A stretch of DNA of 43,401 bases from Leptospiraceae bacterium (GTDB lineage Bacteria > Spirochaetota > Leptospiria > Leptospirales > Leptonemataceae), in assembly GCA_020441005.1 (NCBI GenBank), contig JAGRNA010000022.1:1-43401 (forward strand). The letters are read 5' to 3'. A program made the translations under genes and the position numbers. Below the pieces are notes generated by a model that saw only the letters and a program-made list of their open reading frames with translations, had not been told where the DNA came from and made no database searches. This document shows positions 24,284 to 32,521 of the stretch, piece by piece (position 1 is the stretch's first letter; each line of letters starts with the position of its first letter).

Positions 24284-24687
24284 TGGCTCGCTCTTATAGA
24301 GTAAAAAACAACCTTACAACTGGTCTTTTGCCAAGTCAAGGATAAAAGGCTCAGTAAATTTGATATTTAAATACAGCGTAATGGCTTTTCCAGGACTGCT
24401 ATACTAATTTTGGCGAGGTGGTTGAGGAAGATTGGCCAATGAATAAGAGGCGCACTGCAAAACTCTTGTCGTATCCTTTGGGGGCCGGTCGGTGAGCCTG
24501 TCGAACCGCCGGAGCCGTCTGTCGAACCGCCGGAGCCGTCTGTCGAACCGCCGGAGCCGCCTGTCGAGCCATGAATGTGCACTAAATTCTGGAAAATATT
24601 GACCATCTCTTGAAAAAGGGATTGGGGATCAGAAAATGAGTAGAAAAAATTCGGGTCACCAATGAATTTGAATTAAACTGAAAAATA
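24284..24687. other. Intergenic region containing a 21-bp tandem repeat
   Basis: About 400 bases between MlaC and the 2H gene. A tandem array sits at 24499-24570; the rest shows no gene. A 79-codon minus-strand frame through the array is low-complexity Gly/Ser/Asp and is not supported as a gene. Confidence 0.6.
24499..24570. repeat. 21-bp tandem repeat (3.4 copies)
   Basis: Units start at 24499, 24520 and 24541 with a partial fourth at 24562; the core is TGTCGAACCGCCGGAGCC. Units one and two are identical; unit three differs at one base. The core TCGAACC belongs to the same TTCGAC family as scattered repeats elsewhere in the window. Confidence 0.9.
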
Positions 24688-25218
24688 ATGGCATTTTTAG
24701 CTCTGGCATATCCTGAAATTTCAAAGTCAGATTTTGACTTGATTCAATCTTATCGAAGTGAAAATGACGCGCTTTATTTCTCAGTTGTTGAACCACATTT
24801 CACAATTGTATTTCCTGTTTCCGATATTCCACAAAGTGAATTCATTAATGAAATAAAACGTCAAGCTGCCAATTTGTTTCAGTTTGAATTTACTATTCGT
24901 TGCGCTACTATTAACAAAGATGCTTTCAGCGATTATTTCCACTCGTTTCTAGTCCCGGATGAAGGTTACAGTAATATCGTTAAGATACACGACAGACTTT
25001 ACAGTGGGCTTTTGAGTGAAAACTTAAGGCTTGATCTAGATTTTATTCCTCATATTGGAATAGGAAACTCCCTGAAAAGTCTTGACTGCAAGAGAATGGT
25101 AGATGAATGGAATCTAGATGAATTTGCAATAAAGGGGAAAGTTTCAGTATTAACGATTGTTGAATATAAAAATGACCTGGTTCGTAAATTGGAAGAAATT
25201 AAATTGAGTAAATTATAG
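24688..25218 (+). CDS. 2H-phosphoesterase (2'-5' RNA ligase-like) family protein
   Basis: A 176-residue cytoplasmic protein with two histidine motifs spaced as in the 2H superfamily: PHFTIVF (H37, T39) and PHIGIGNS (H122, with G124 where Ser or Thr is usual). The usual activity is hydrolysis or ligation of 2'-5' or cyclic phosphates on RNA or nucleotides. The second motif's missing Ser/Thr could alter activity. The gene is visibly A+T-rich compared with neighbours, which suggests recent transfer. A composite repeat begins at its stop codon. Start ATG 24688 has no clear ribosome-binding site. Confidence 0.75.
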   Translation: MAFLALAYPEISKSDFDLIQSYRSENDALYFSVVEPHFTIVFPVSDIPQSEFINEIKRQAANLFQFEFTIRCATINKDAFSDYFHSFLVPDEGYSNIVKIHDRLYSGLLSENLRLDLDFIPHIGIGNSLKSLDCKRMVDEWNLDEFAIKGKVSVLTIVEYKNDLVRKLEEIKLSKL

Positions 25219-25725
25219 GCACCGGGTCGGATTTCTGTCAGTTTGTTGCCCTACCCCTCGACTGCGGTTATGGTTCCGCATGCTCACCACAAGTCGAGAG
25301 GCAGCGACCGTGCTTTTGAGCACCCCGTCAGCGAGTTGGGCCCGCAGTTCTCTTGCTGCAAATGCATTCGTATTAGCCGCCAGGCCTGCGCCAGGGATTC
25401 GCAGGGCCTGGTCTGCCGCAGGCAGACCGCAGCGTTAGCGAAGCCCGAAGCAGCCCGGTGCCGGCCAGAAGATAGAAATACTTTGTAACAAATACGCAGT
25501 ATTTGGCCCGGCTATTTCCGACTGCAAATGCTTCAGCATTTGACCGCCTGATGATCGCGCTGCCGAATAGCTGGACAATCGCATTCTCTTGTTAACGGAG
25601 CAGGATTACGAAGTGTCGGCAAGTTGGCACATGGATGTGCCACCCTTGCCGAACAAGGCAACTGCGATTGGGAAGCAACTGAACAGCGCGCCATCAGGCG
25701 GGTTTCCCCACGGCCGGCAGGCGCC
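25218..25725. repeat. Composite dispersed repeat, copy 2 (modules M0-M3 and hairpin)
   Basis: Holds M0 (25218-25264, matching 21419-21465), M1 (25327-25378), M2 (25482-25508) and M3 (25695-25725). Between M2 and M3 a long hairpin has arms 25576-25583/25663-25670, 25588-25592/25653-25657, 25616-25623/25645-25652 and 25626-25631/25636-25641 around a TGGA loop. The arms differ from copy 1 yet still pair, so pairing appears conserved. A palindrome GGTCTGCC-GCA-GGCAGACC lies between M1 and M2. The element starts at the last base of the 2H stop codon and ends 45 bases before the next gene. Confidence 0.75.
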
Positions 25726-25770
25726 CTATAAGTTCTGGACACATTGCGCCCTGGCGAATAGAATTGCCGT

Positions 25771-26451
25771 ATGAATCCCGCAGAAAAACAGCGCCAGGAA
25801 GAATACACGGCCTACTACAAGGCCCGCATGCAGAAATATGAAGGCAATCCCATGTATGTCAATTCCTGGCAGACCGAAAAAGCTTTGTACGAACTGATGC
25901 GCGATGCGCAAAGCAAGGCGGAATACCAGGAAAAGTTTTTTAGCGAAAAACTGAATATCAAGAATGCCATTGCGCTGGTCAAGGATCAGGAAACCGCGCG
26001 TCTGCAGCACTACGAGTCAATCAAGGAAGATATTCGAGCACAGGGATGCGCAGCCATTCTGGCCGAAGTGGACAGCTATGAAAGCGAAGCTGATCTCAGT
26101 ACCCGTATCCCGAAGCTGCAGCAGGCCAACAGCAAGGCTGTCAGTATCGATGGTTTCACCGATCATTTTTATAGCGATTTTTTAGTATTAGAGCATATCG
26201 AGGTAGCCCGGCGGGCCGCAGTGCCGTCGCGCTGGAAGGCCGAGCTCGATGACTATGTGCGCACCACAATTGCTGAAGGCCGCCGTGATTGGCAGGAACA
26301 GGTCACTACAAATGCCCGTCAGTGGGATCCCGAATGGCAATTTGACTACGATCTGATTCATGCGGACCGGCACCGGCGACGTATCCCGGTCCCGGACAGC
26401 GAAGTGGCAAAGCGAATCAAGGAACACAAAGAATACCGGGGGCTGGCATAA
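25771..26451 (+). CDS. Uncharacterised protein, first gene of a two-gene operon
   Basis: A 226-residue soluble, strongly charged protein without signal peptide or membrane segments, probably mostly helical. It begins NPAEKQRQEEYTAYYKARMQK and ends in a basic stretch (HADRHRRRIPVP, then AKRIKEHKEYRGLA). Many Tyr, Glu and Arg residues are spread throughout. I do not recognise a family. Its stop overlaps the start of the next gene by one base (TAATG), so the two are translationally coupled and their products probably act together. No strong ribosome-binding site precedes ATG 25771; the composite repeat ends 45 bases upstream. Confidence 0.7.
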   Translation: MNPAEKQRQEEYTAYYKARMQKYEGNPMYVNSWQTEKALYELMRDAQSKAEYQEKFFSEKLNIKNAIALVKDQETARLQHYESIKEDIRAQGCAAILAEVDSYESEADLSTRIPKLQQANSKAVSIDGFTDHFYSDFLVLEHIEVARRAAVPSRWKAELDDYVRTTIAEGRRDWQEQVTTNARQWDPEWQFDYDLIHADRHRRRIPVPDSEVAKRIKEHKEYRGLA

Positions 26452-27584
26452 TGGCTGTCGATCCAGGTATGGTAGATACAGTGCTCGGGACTTTTCGCGG
26501 CATGGCCGGGCAGCTGAAAGATGCGGGCAACGAAAGTGACGCTGCCAAAGAGTGCCTGGCGATTCTGGCCAAAATGGAAGCCCTGGCCCTGGAGATGGAT
26601 GATCTGGGTGCCTGGACCACCAAACTGAGCACAGACGACTATTTTGTTGATTTTAGTACCAACTATGGGCAGGCCCTGGCTCAGAACACCACAGTCGATG
26701 GGGACAGCTCCGATGAGCAGCTGATGCAAAATACCCTTCAGGCTTACTCTGACTCGCTGACCGAGCTCAAAAAATTTCCAGGCAATGCCCATATCTGGCC
26801 GGCGGTAGAAAAGGTTATCGAGCTGGGCAAATCCGGACTCTCTTATCCCTTGTTTCTCAAAGAGTGTGAAGAGCGGGGACTCTTTTTGGGCCTCAACAGT
26901 CCGCATGCCGGGCCAACAATCCAGTATGACCTTTATTGTGCCGAGATTTCCTTTCGGCCACTCGATCGGGAGATGTATACCAAACAGCTAGCCGCCTACA
27001 ATGCCCTTGTCGCCAAATCCGCCTTTGGCTATCCAGATCCCGTCGAATGGGAGATCACCCGCCAAAAAATCGAATGGGAATACGCGCCCCGCCAGGCCCA
27101 ATGGAAAGCCATCGAGGACCGCTGGGACCGCATGCTGGATATGGTGCAGGACTGGATCGACTCCTTTTGTTCCTTTGCTCCGCATGATGCCCGTTGGGCC
27201 GGCATGGGCGGCGTCAACTCCGCTGCCCAGACCCGCAAAAATATCGAGCGCACTCAAGAGTGTGAGCCGGGCAAGTTGAAGGTTCGTGAAGATATTTTTC
27301 AGCGTTACTTCGGTCTCGGCTGGGATGATATCTTCAGTCATGAAACCTTTCGCAATCAACTGGAGTCCGGCCTCTTGTTTCAATCTGACGAAGCCCTGCA
27401 GCTGATCCGCGATGTATATCCTCAAATGCTGCCCGGCCAAAATCCGTCCAGTGATTTGATTGCCAGAGCCGAGGCGCAGCATTCCAGCCAGGGTTATCTG
27501 CGGGCGAACCGGGTATCAGCGGCAGACATGCAGCCGATGCCCTTCCCGGAGTTTTTGCAAGAGCGCGGTCTAATCCAGGCATAA
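26451..27584 (+). CDS. Uncharacterised protein, second gene of a two-gene operon
   Basis: A 377-residue soluble protein that I cannot assign. The first ~115 residues are acidic and helical (LGTFRGMAGQLKDAGNESDAA, SDEQLMQNTLQAYSDSLTEL). The middle is rich in Trp, Tyr and Glu (EWEITRQKIEWEYAPRQAQW, WDRMLDMVQDWIDSF), and the C-terminal third has mixed alpha/beta content. Cysteines at the CEERGLF, CAEISF, CSFAPH and CEPGKL positions could bind metal, but no standard motif is seen. It overlaps the previous gene by one base. Both proteins appear cytoplasmic, with no obvious relation to the actin-like gene. Confidence 0.7.
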   Translation: MAVDPGMVDTVLGTFRGMAGQLKDAGNESDAAKECLAILAKMEALALEMDDLGAWTTKLSTDDYFVDFSTNYGQALAQNTTVDGDSSDEQLMQNTLQAYSDSLTELKKFPGNAHIWPAVEKVIELGKSGLSYPLFLKECEERGLFLGLNSPHAGPTIQYDLYCAEISFRPLDREMYTKQLAAYNALVAKSAFGYPDPVEWEITRQKIEWEYAPRQAQWKAIEDRWDRMLDMVQDWIDSFCSFAPHDARWAGMGGVNSAAQTRKNIERTQECEPGKLKVREDIFQRYFGLGWDDIFSHETFRNQLESGLLFQSDEALQLIRDVYPQMLPGQNPSSDLIARAEAQHSSQGYLRANRVSAADMQPMPFPEFLQERGLIQA

Positions 27585-27668
27585 GTATTGCGGACTAGCC
27601 GCCGCTGTCCCGAGTGTCTGTTAGCGCCTGCTATCTGGTCTGGCCGAACCCTGCCGGCAAGTGAGCCT

Positions 27669-29240
27669 TCAAGGCTCTCGCCAGTCGGGCAGCTGCAGCT
27701 GGAAGGTAGTCCCCGCGCTGTCCGAGCTGGTAAAGGACACCTGCCCTCCCACTGCTTCCATTAACAGGCGGACGCTGTAGAGGCCGAGTCCGGTCCCTTT
27801 TTGCTTCCCGGCCGTGACATACTTGCCAAAAATTTTGTCCCGGATTGCTGCGGGTATGCTGCCGGCATTATGGATTGCAATTGCAAGCCCTGCGGCGGTT
27901 GCCACCAGTATCTGGATCTGACTGCCTTCCGGGGCCGCCTCCACGGCATTTTTTAATAAATTACTCAATGCGCTGTACAACACTGTGTACTCGGCAAAAA
28001 CGAACAGTTGCTCAGCGGTCGCAACGGTCTTTTGGTTATGCAGCAGCTGGTATTGAATATTTTTTTCTACCCTGGCCGGACGTTGCAGCGAAATGAGTTC
28101 ATGGATCAGTTCCATCAAGTCAAAACGCTGACGAACAGGTTCAAAAGCGCCGCTCTTGAGTTTTTGCAGCTGCAGGCTGGTTTCGATCATGTGACTCATA
28201 TTCAAGCCGGATTTATGAATTAATTGCAGGTATTCGCGGTTTTCTGACTCTTTTAACTGCATCTCAGTCAGCAGCAACTCAGCCAGTCCGACAACGGCAT
28301 TCAGGGGAGTGCGCAAATCATGGTAGAGAATACGTTCCAGATCGGCCCGGGCAGCGGCTTCTTGCTTGACCCGGCTGATATCCTGCTGGATCGACAGGTA
28401 ATTGATGATCTCGCCGTTTTGGACTATCGGACAAACTGTGCTACTGGTCCATAGATCCTCTCCGTTTTTGCGGCGGTTATGGAACTCACCGGCCCACACG
28501 CGGCCGGAACGTATCGTTTGCCACAACTGGCGGAATTTTGCGGGATCCTTGTCGCCGGCGCTGAATACAGCGGTATGCCGGCCTTTCAATTCTTTGGCAC
28601 TATAGCCGGTCATCTCCAGCATACCGCTATTCACAAATTCAATTTGTCCGTTTAAATCGGTAATGACAATTCCGTCCGAACTCTGGTCCACAGCCATACT
28701 CATCAGCTTCAAGCGTTGCTCGAGGATAGCCTTCAAATCCCACAGCAAAATGGAAACCACCAGGATGGTCAGCAATATACCAAACCAGGCGGGAGAATGA
28801 TTACGCGGGTTCGGGAAGTAATGATATTTAACAAAAACAAGCAGAATCATTGCCGCAATAGTCATCAGGGTGGACCGCTCGGAACCAAAAACCAGAAAGA
28901 ACACAATGGGAATCAACAGGGTGGAGTAGTGACCGCCCCCGAACAAGAGCCCGATGATAATCGCTGCCAACGCGACCGCCATCATCAAGTACAGGCCCGG
29001 CTTGTAATAGCCTTTCATCAGTAGTACTGCCGCCAATGGAATCAGGGCTGCAGCTACCCACAGCCCATACCGTTTTTGACCCGCATCCAGATAGAGACCA
29101 AAGCCCAGAAACCCAAGCACAATCAGCAGGGTTACAATCTGAAAATAAAACAGAATTGTAATCGTGTGCAGTGTGTAACTATCCTGATCGGGATAAGCCC
29201 GCGCTATCAACGCCGATGTTCTTAGTGGAAGAGAGATCAT
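27669..29240 (-). CDS. Membrane sensor histidine kinase with PAS domain
   Basis: A 523-residue two-component sensor kinase. Six hydrophobic segments span residues 26-168. A PAS domain follows (DQSSDGIVITDLNGQIEFVN..., 185-290, with PAC motif around YLSIQQDIS). Then come the dimerisation/phosphoacceptor helix with H307 (LYHDLRTPLN) and a HATPase domain with N-box LLKNAVEAAPEG, G1 IHNAGSI and G2 GTGLGLYSV. No response regulator is adjacent, so the partner is encoded elsewhere. It is divergent from the sigma-54-type activator at 29422, with 181 bases between. A GAGCCTT/AAGGCTC palindrome overlaps the stop codon. Confidence 0.95.
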   Translation of the reverse strand: MISLPLRTSALIARAYPDQDSYTLHTITILFYFQIVTLLIVLGFLGFGLYLDAGQKRYGLWVAAALIPLAAVLLMKGYYKPGLYLMMAVALAAIIIGLLFGGGHYSTLLIPIVFFLVFGSERSTLMTIAAMILLVFVKYHYFPNPRNHSPAWFGILLTILVVSILLWDLKAILEQRLKLMSMAVDQSSDGIVITDLNGQIEFVNSGMLEMTGYSAKELKGRHTAVFSAGDKDPAKFRQLWQTIRSGRVWAGEFHNRRKNGEDLWTSSTVCPIVQNGEIINYLSIQQDISRVKQEAAARADLERILYHDLRTPLNAVVGLAELLLTEMQLKESENREYLQLIHKSGLNMSHMIETSLQLQKLKSGAFEPVRQRFDLMELIHELISLQRPARVEKNIQYQLLHNQKTVATAEQLFVFAEYTVLYSALSNLLKNAVEAAPEGSQIQILVATAAGLAIAIHNAGSIPAAIRDKIFGKYVTAGKQKGTGLGLYSVRLLMEAVGGQVSFTSSDSAGTTFQLQLPDWREP

Positions 29241-29421
29241 ATCATTACGCCCTGCCGCACGTCTGCCCGCCCTGATTATCGGCTTCCAATACCATTATCA
29301 ACAGTGATTACTATGGCCTGGATGCCTTGTCAACAGATTTCAGGCCAGCGATGAGCGGGCCGTGGAGCCTGATCTTTTCAACAAAATCAACGATACACTA
29401 CCACGGTATACACAGATATGA

Positions 29422-32034
29422 TTGACTGCAGAGCTGTTCGGTATCGGATGCATGCACATGCAGTGGATTCATATTGTCGTTCTGGCTCACAGCATTACCT
29501 TGCTCCTGCTAATAGCGTTACTCGCGGCGGCATTATACAATCGGCGTACCGATCTGGCCGGAATTTTTTTTGCCGGTCTGCTGCTTGGATGTATCGGCTG
29601 GTCGATCTCGAACGGTATTTCTGAATACCTGACTCTGTTTGCCCACCCACTTGATCTATATGGCAGTATCGGCGGCATCGGTATCCTTATAACAGCCTGG
29701 TGTGTTTATGGCTTGTCCGAGACTCTGCCGGATCGCCCCTTGTCCAGGTCCGCTCTTTTGCGGCTCACAATCACCCTGTTAATCACAATTGCCTTTATAC
29801 CTTTCACCTTCAGCTCTGACTGGGTATCCAACCGGCGACCGCTGGGCCAGTTCACAACTGCAGAATACGGGACCTGGTACTATGTATTATCCATCTGGGA
29901 TGCGGCTTTGGTGCTGCTTGCGGCTCTGCAGTTTTTTCTGCGCCGCCGCCGGGAAAATTCGCCGCGCACCCGCCAGCAACTAGCCGTGCTGAGCGCCGGT
30001 GTTGCAGCCAGTTTTGTGCCGGCATTTGTATTTGCCTTTGTGCTGCCGCTGGCGGGTATTCATGCCCTGTTTTTTCTGGGTGTCGACAGCAGTGTTGTAT
30101 TTGTCAGCTTTGTTCTGTATTCGATTCTATTCCAAAGGTTGTTTGATATCCGCACCGCCCTGTTGCGTTATAGTTTGCGGATTTTTCTCTCCGTCATCAC
30201 CAGCTTTGCCATTTACACTCTTTTCTTTATGTTAATCCTTGATCGCAGCTGGGCAGAGTTTTCATGGGAACTGGCATTGGCATTATCGCTTTATTTTATT
30301 GCGGCGATCCTGTTTACCCGCCGCCTGATCCCGGCAATAGACAGGGTTTTATTCCGGCGCCCCCCGGTTGCAGCCCGGTTAATGCTGGAGCTGATCGACC
30401 GTTTCAGCGCCAGCCATTCCATGCATGCATTTCTGGCCGCAGTACATTCCAGCTTGAAGTCTTCTTTCGTCTTTCGCGAAGGTGCCCTGTTGGCCATTGA
30501 TTTCCGGGCTCGTTTATGGATTCAGCATCCGCGAGCTGAATGCATCAATGCTGCCTCGCAAAAACTAATGCGCCGCTTGTCCCGATTACAGCAGATACCG
30601 GCCCCCTTTTATGAAATTCTGGAACGATCGGTTGTACTCGATCCGGTCAACGAACTAGACGAAGCCTGGCCGGCTGGATTGCGTCTGCGCTATCCGCGGG
30701 TGATGAGTGCCGTCGCCAATTTTTTGCGTAAGGAAGCCGAAGGCGGCATGCGCATGGCCATGCCGCTGACAATGCCAAGACGATTTTACGGCTGGCTGCT
30801 TTTAGGGGATCGGGATGATGATATGCCTTATATGAATCTGGATCTGGATCTGATGGACGCCTTGCGTCCTCTATTGGCCATGCTGATCCATGAGCGCCAG
30901 CTATTAGACTGGGCCGCTTTCCGGGAAGCCAGTGCCGAAGGTGACCTGGAAAAATTGACCGGCTTTTTGCGCCAGGCCCGCCGCCACTTTGGCAGCACCG
31001 CAGCCAAAGCCAATCCTGTACAAAATAAAGAACCTTTACCAGTCGCAGACACCGAGTTTCGTCAAATTCAAGACCGCCGGCTGATCTTCTGCAGTCAAAG
31101 CTTGCGTGGGCTGGTGGAACAGGCGGAAAGCATTCCAGCCGGCAATCATGCTGTATTGATCCATGGCGAAACCGGTACCGGCAAGGAGTTATTTGCACGC
31201 CTGATTCATCAAAACAGCGAGGGCAGCACGAAGCCTTTTGAAGCTGTCAATTGTGCTGCCATCAGCGCAGATATGTGGGCGGACGAATTATTTGGTCATG
31301 TTCGCGGTGCCTTTACTGACGCCCGGCAAGAACGCCAGGGACGCATTGCAGCTGCTGGTCCCGGTACCTTGTTTTTGGATGAAATTGGTGAAATACCGCC
31401 GGACATGCAGGCCATGTTGCTACGGGTGCTCCAGGAGCGGTGCTATAGTCCGCTAGGTTCCGACCAGCAATTGCAGACTCAATGCCGTTTTATCTGTGCG
31501 ACAAACCGGGACCTGGAAGAAGAAGTGCAGGCCGGCCGATTTCGGGAAGACCTGTTTTATCGAATGAATGTGTTCACGCTTTCCATTCCACCGCTGCGCG
31601 AGCGCCCCGCTGACATTGCCGTCCTGCTGCAGCATGCAAATACCAAAGCAGCAGCAGATCTGAATCTGGAACCGGTGGCATTCAGCGCAGCAGCGCTGCA
31701 AATACTGGAGTCCTGGACCTGGCCGGGCAATATCAGGGAACTGGAAAACTTCATGCTCCGCAGTGTTGCCCTGCACTCCGGCCAAACCATGGAGGCTGCA
31801 AATCTGCCCGCCCGTATGCGCCAATCACAGCGCAGCACCACAGAACCTGCAGTTTTACTGCCAGTACCTGATTCTGAAAACCGTACCCTGCGAGAGATCA
31901 TTGATGATTACACTCGCCGAGTACTGGTTGAAACGCTCAATCGAACAGGCGGCAACCGCAGTGAAGCCGCCCGCTTGCTGGGTATCAAGCGGGGCTCACT
32001 GCTGTATCGGATGAAAGATCTGGACATTCACTAA
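29422..32034 (+). CDS. Membrane-anchored sigma-54-dependent-type activator with Fis HTH
   Basis: An 870-residue regulator. About eight hydrophobic segments (14-310) form a sensor like the 7TM region of some kinases; residues ~320-490 resemble a GAF-type domain. Residues 560-800 are an AAA+ sigma-54 activator domain with Walker A GETGTGKE (582-589), Walker B TLFLDEIGEIP and RFREDLFYRMNVF. The C-terminus has a Fis-type HTH (GGNRSEAARLLGIKRGSLLYR). The loop that normally contacts sigma-54, GAFTGA, reads GAFTDA (629-634). The start is uncertain: TTG 29422 as given, or ATG 29452, which removes ten residues. Activators with a membrane sensor are unusual. Confidence 0.9.
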   Translation: MTAELFGIGCMHMQWIHIVVLAHSITLLLLIALLAAALYNRRTDLAGIFFAGLLLGCIGWSISNGISEYLTLFAHPLDLYGSIGGIGILITAWCVYGLSETLPDRPLSRSALLRLTITLLITIAFIPFTFSSDWVSNRRPLGQFTTAEYGTWYYVLSIWDAALVLLAALQFFLRRRRENSPRTRQQLAVLSAGVAASFVPAFVFAFVLPLAGIHALFFLGVDSSVVFVSFVLYSILFQRLFDIRTALLRYSLRIFLSVITSFAIYTLFFMLILDRSWAEFSWELALALSLYFIAAILFTRRLIPAIDRVLFRRPPVAARLMLELIDRFSASHSMHAFLAAVHSSLKSSFVFREGALLAIDFRARLWIQHPRAECINAASQKLMRRLSRLQQIPAPFYEILERSVVLDPVNELDEAWPAGLRLRYPRVMSAVANFLRKEAEGGMRMAMPLTMPRRFYGWLLLGDRDDDMPYMNLDLDLMDALRPLLAMLIHERQLLDWAAFREASAEGDLEKLTGFLRQARRHFGSTAAKANPVQNKEPLPVADTEFRQIQDRRLIFCSQSLRGLVEQAESIPAGNHAVLIHGETGTGKELFARLIHQNSEGSTKPFEAVNCAAISADMWADELFGHVRGAFTDARQERQGRIAAAGPGTLFLDEIGEIPPDMQAMLLRVLQERCYSPLGSDQQLQTQCRFICATNRDLEEEVQAGRFREDLFYRMNVFTLSIPPLRERPADIAVLLQHANTKAAADLNLEPVAFSAAALQILESWTWPGNIRELENFMLRSVALHSGQTMEAANLPARMRQSQRSTTEPAVLLPVPDSENRTLREIIDDYTRRVLVETLNRTGGNRSEAARLLGIKRGSLLYRMKDLDIH

Positions 32035-32062
32035 GCTGTACCAGCCCTTGATCATCGTCTAG

Positions 32063-32251
32063 CTACAACCAGCCTCCATCCTGTAGCTGCCGCAAGGCTC
32101 CGGTTACAGACAAGACCGCGGCGACCCGCTCCAGTCCGCTCGCACTGATCGGTCCAAAGTAGAATTCCCGTATGTAACGACGGAGCCGGTCCATCACTGA
32201 CTGCTGCGCGCCACATCTATGATCATCCGTTCCTGAATTCTGTGCCTGCAT
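32063..32251 (-). CDS. Possible small protein, unknown
   Basis: A 62-codon frame begins ATG 32251 with GGAG seven bases upstream. Residues after about 20 read as plausible protein (MDRLRRYIREFYFGPISASG, then LERVAAVLSVTGALRQL). It could be a small gene or a fragment of a larger one, and it converges with the sigma-54 activator gene. No family is recognised. Confidence 0.35.
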   Translation of the reverse strand: MQAQNSGTDDHRCGAQQSVMDRLRRYIREFYFGPISASGLERVAAVLSVTGALRQLQDGGWL

Positions 32252-32521
32252 CACTCAACTCCGCCAGCACATGGCAAACCATGTACCAGGCTCATTGAAC
32301 AGCGCGGCAGCTTTCTACGAGCCCGATGGCCGGCTACGAGGCAGTGCGAGCGTAGGTACCCCAAACGCTGTTAAATTTTTTTCAATCCAGATGTTAAAAA
32401 AATCTATGGTTTCATTCTTTGCGATAGGGACAGTGTAGTTTCGACAAGCTGAGATACCAGGCCGGTCTGGACCTGGCAGGATTGCATCCATGTCTGTGGT
32501 TGCTCAAACAGCATAAATATT
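32252..32521. other. Intergenic region before the transporter gene 3' end
   Basis: About 270 bases. The only item seen is a TTTCGACAAGCTGAGA sequence (32439-32454), a degenerate member of the TTCGAC..GCTCAGG repeats found elsewhere. No gene, terminator or promoter is clear. Confidence 0.4.

Noticed and set aside
24367..24606. 79-codon minus-strand frame with Gly/Ser/Asp repeats
   Set aside because: It is the translation of a 21-bp DNA tandem repeat with no ribosome-binding site and no natural protein on either side.
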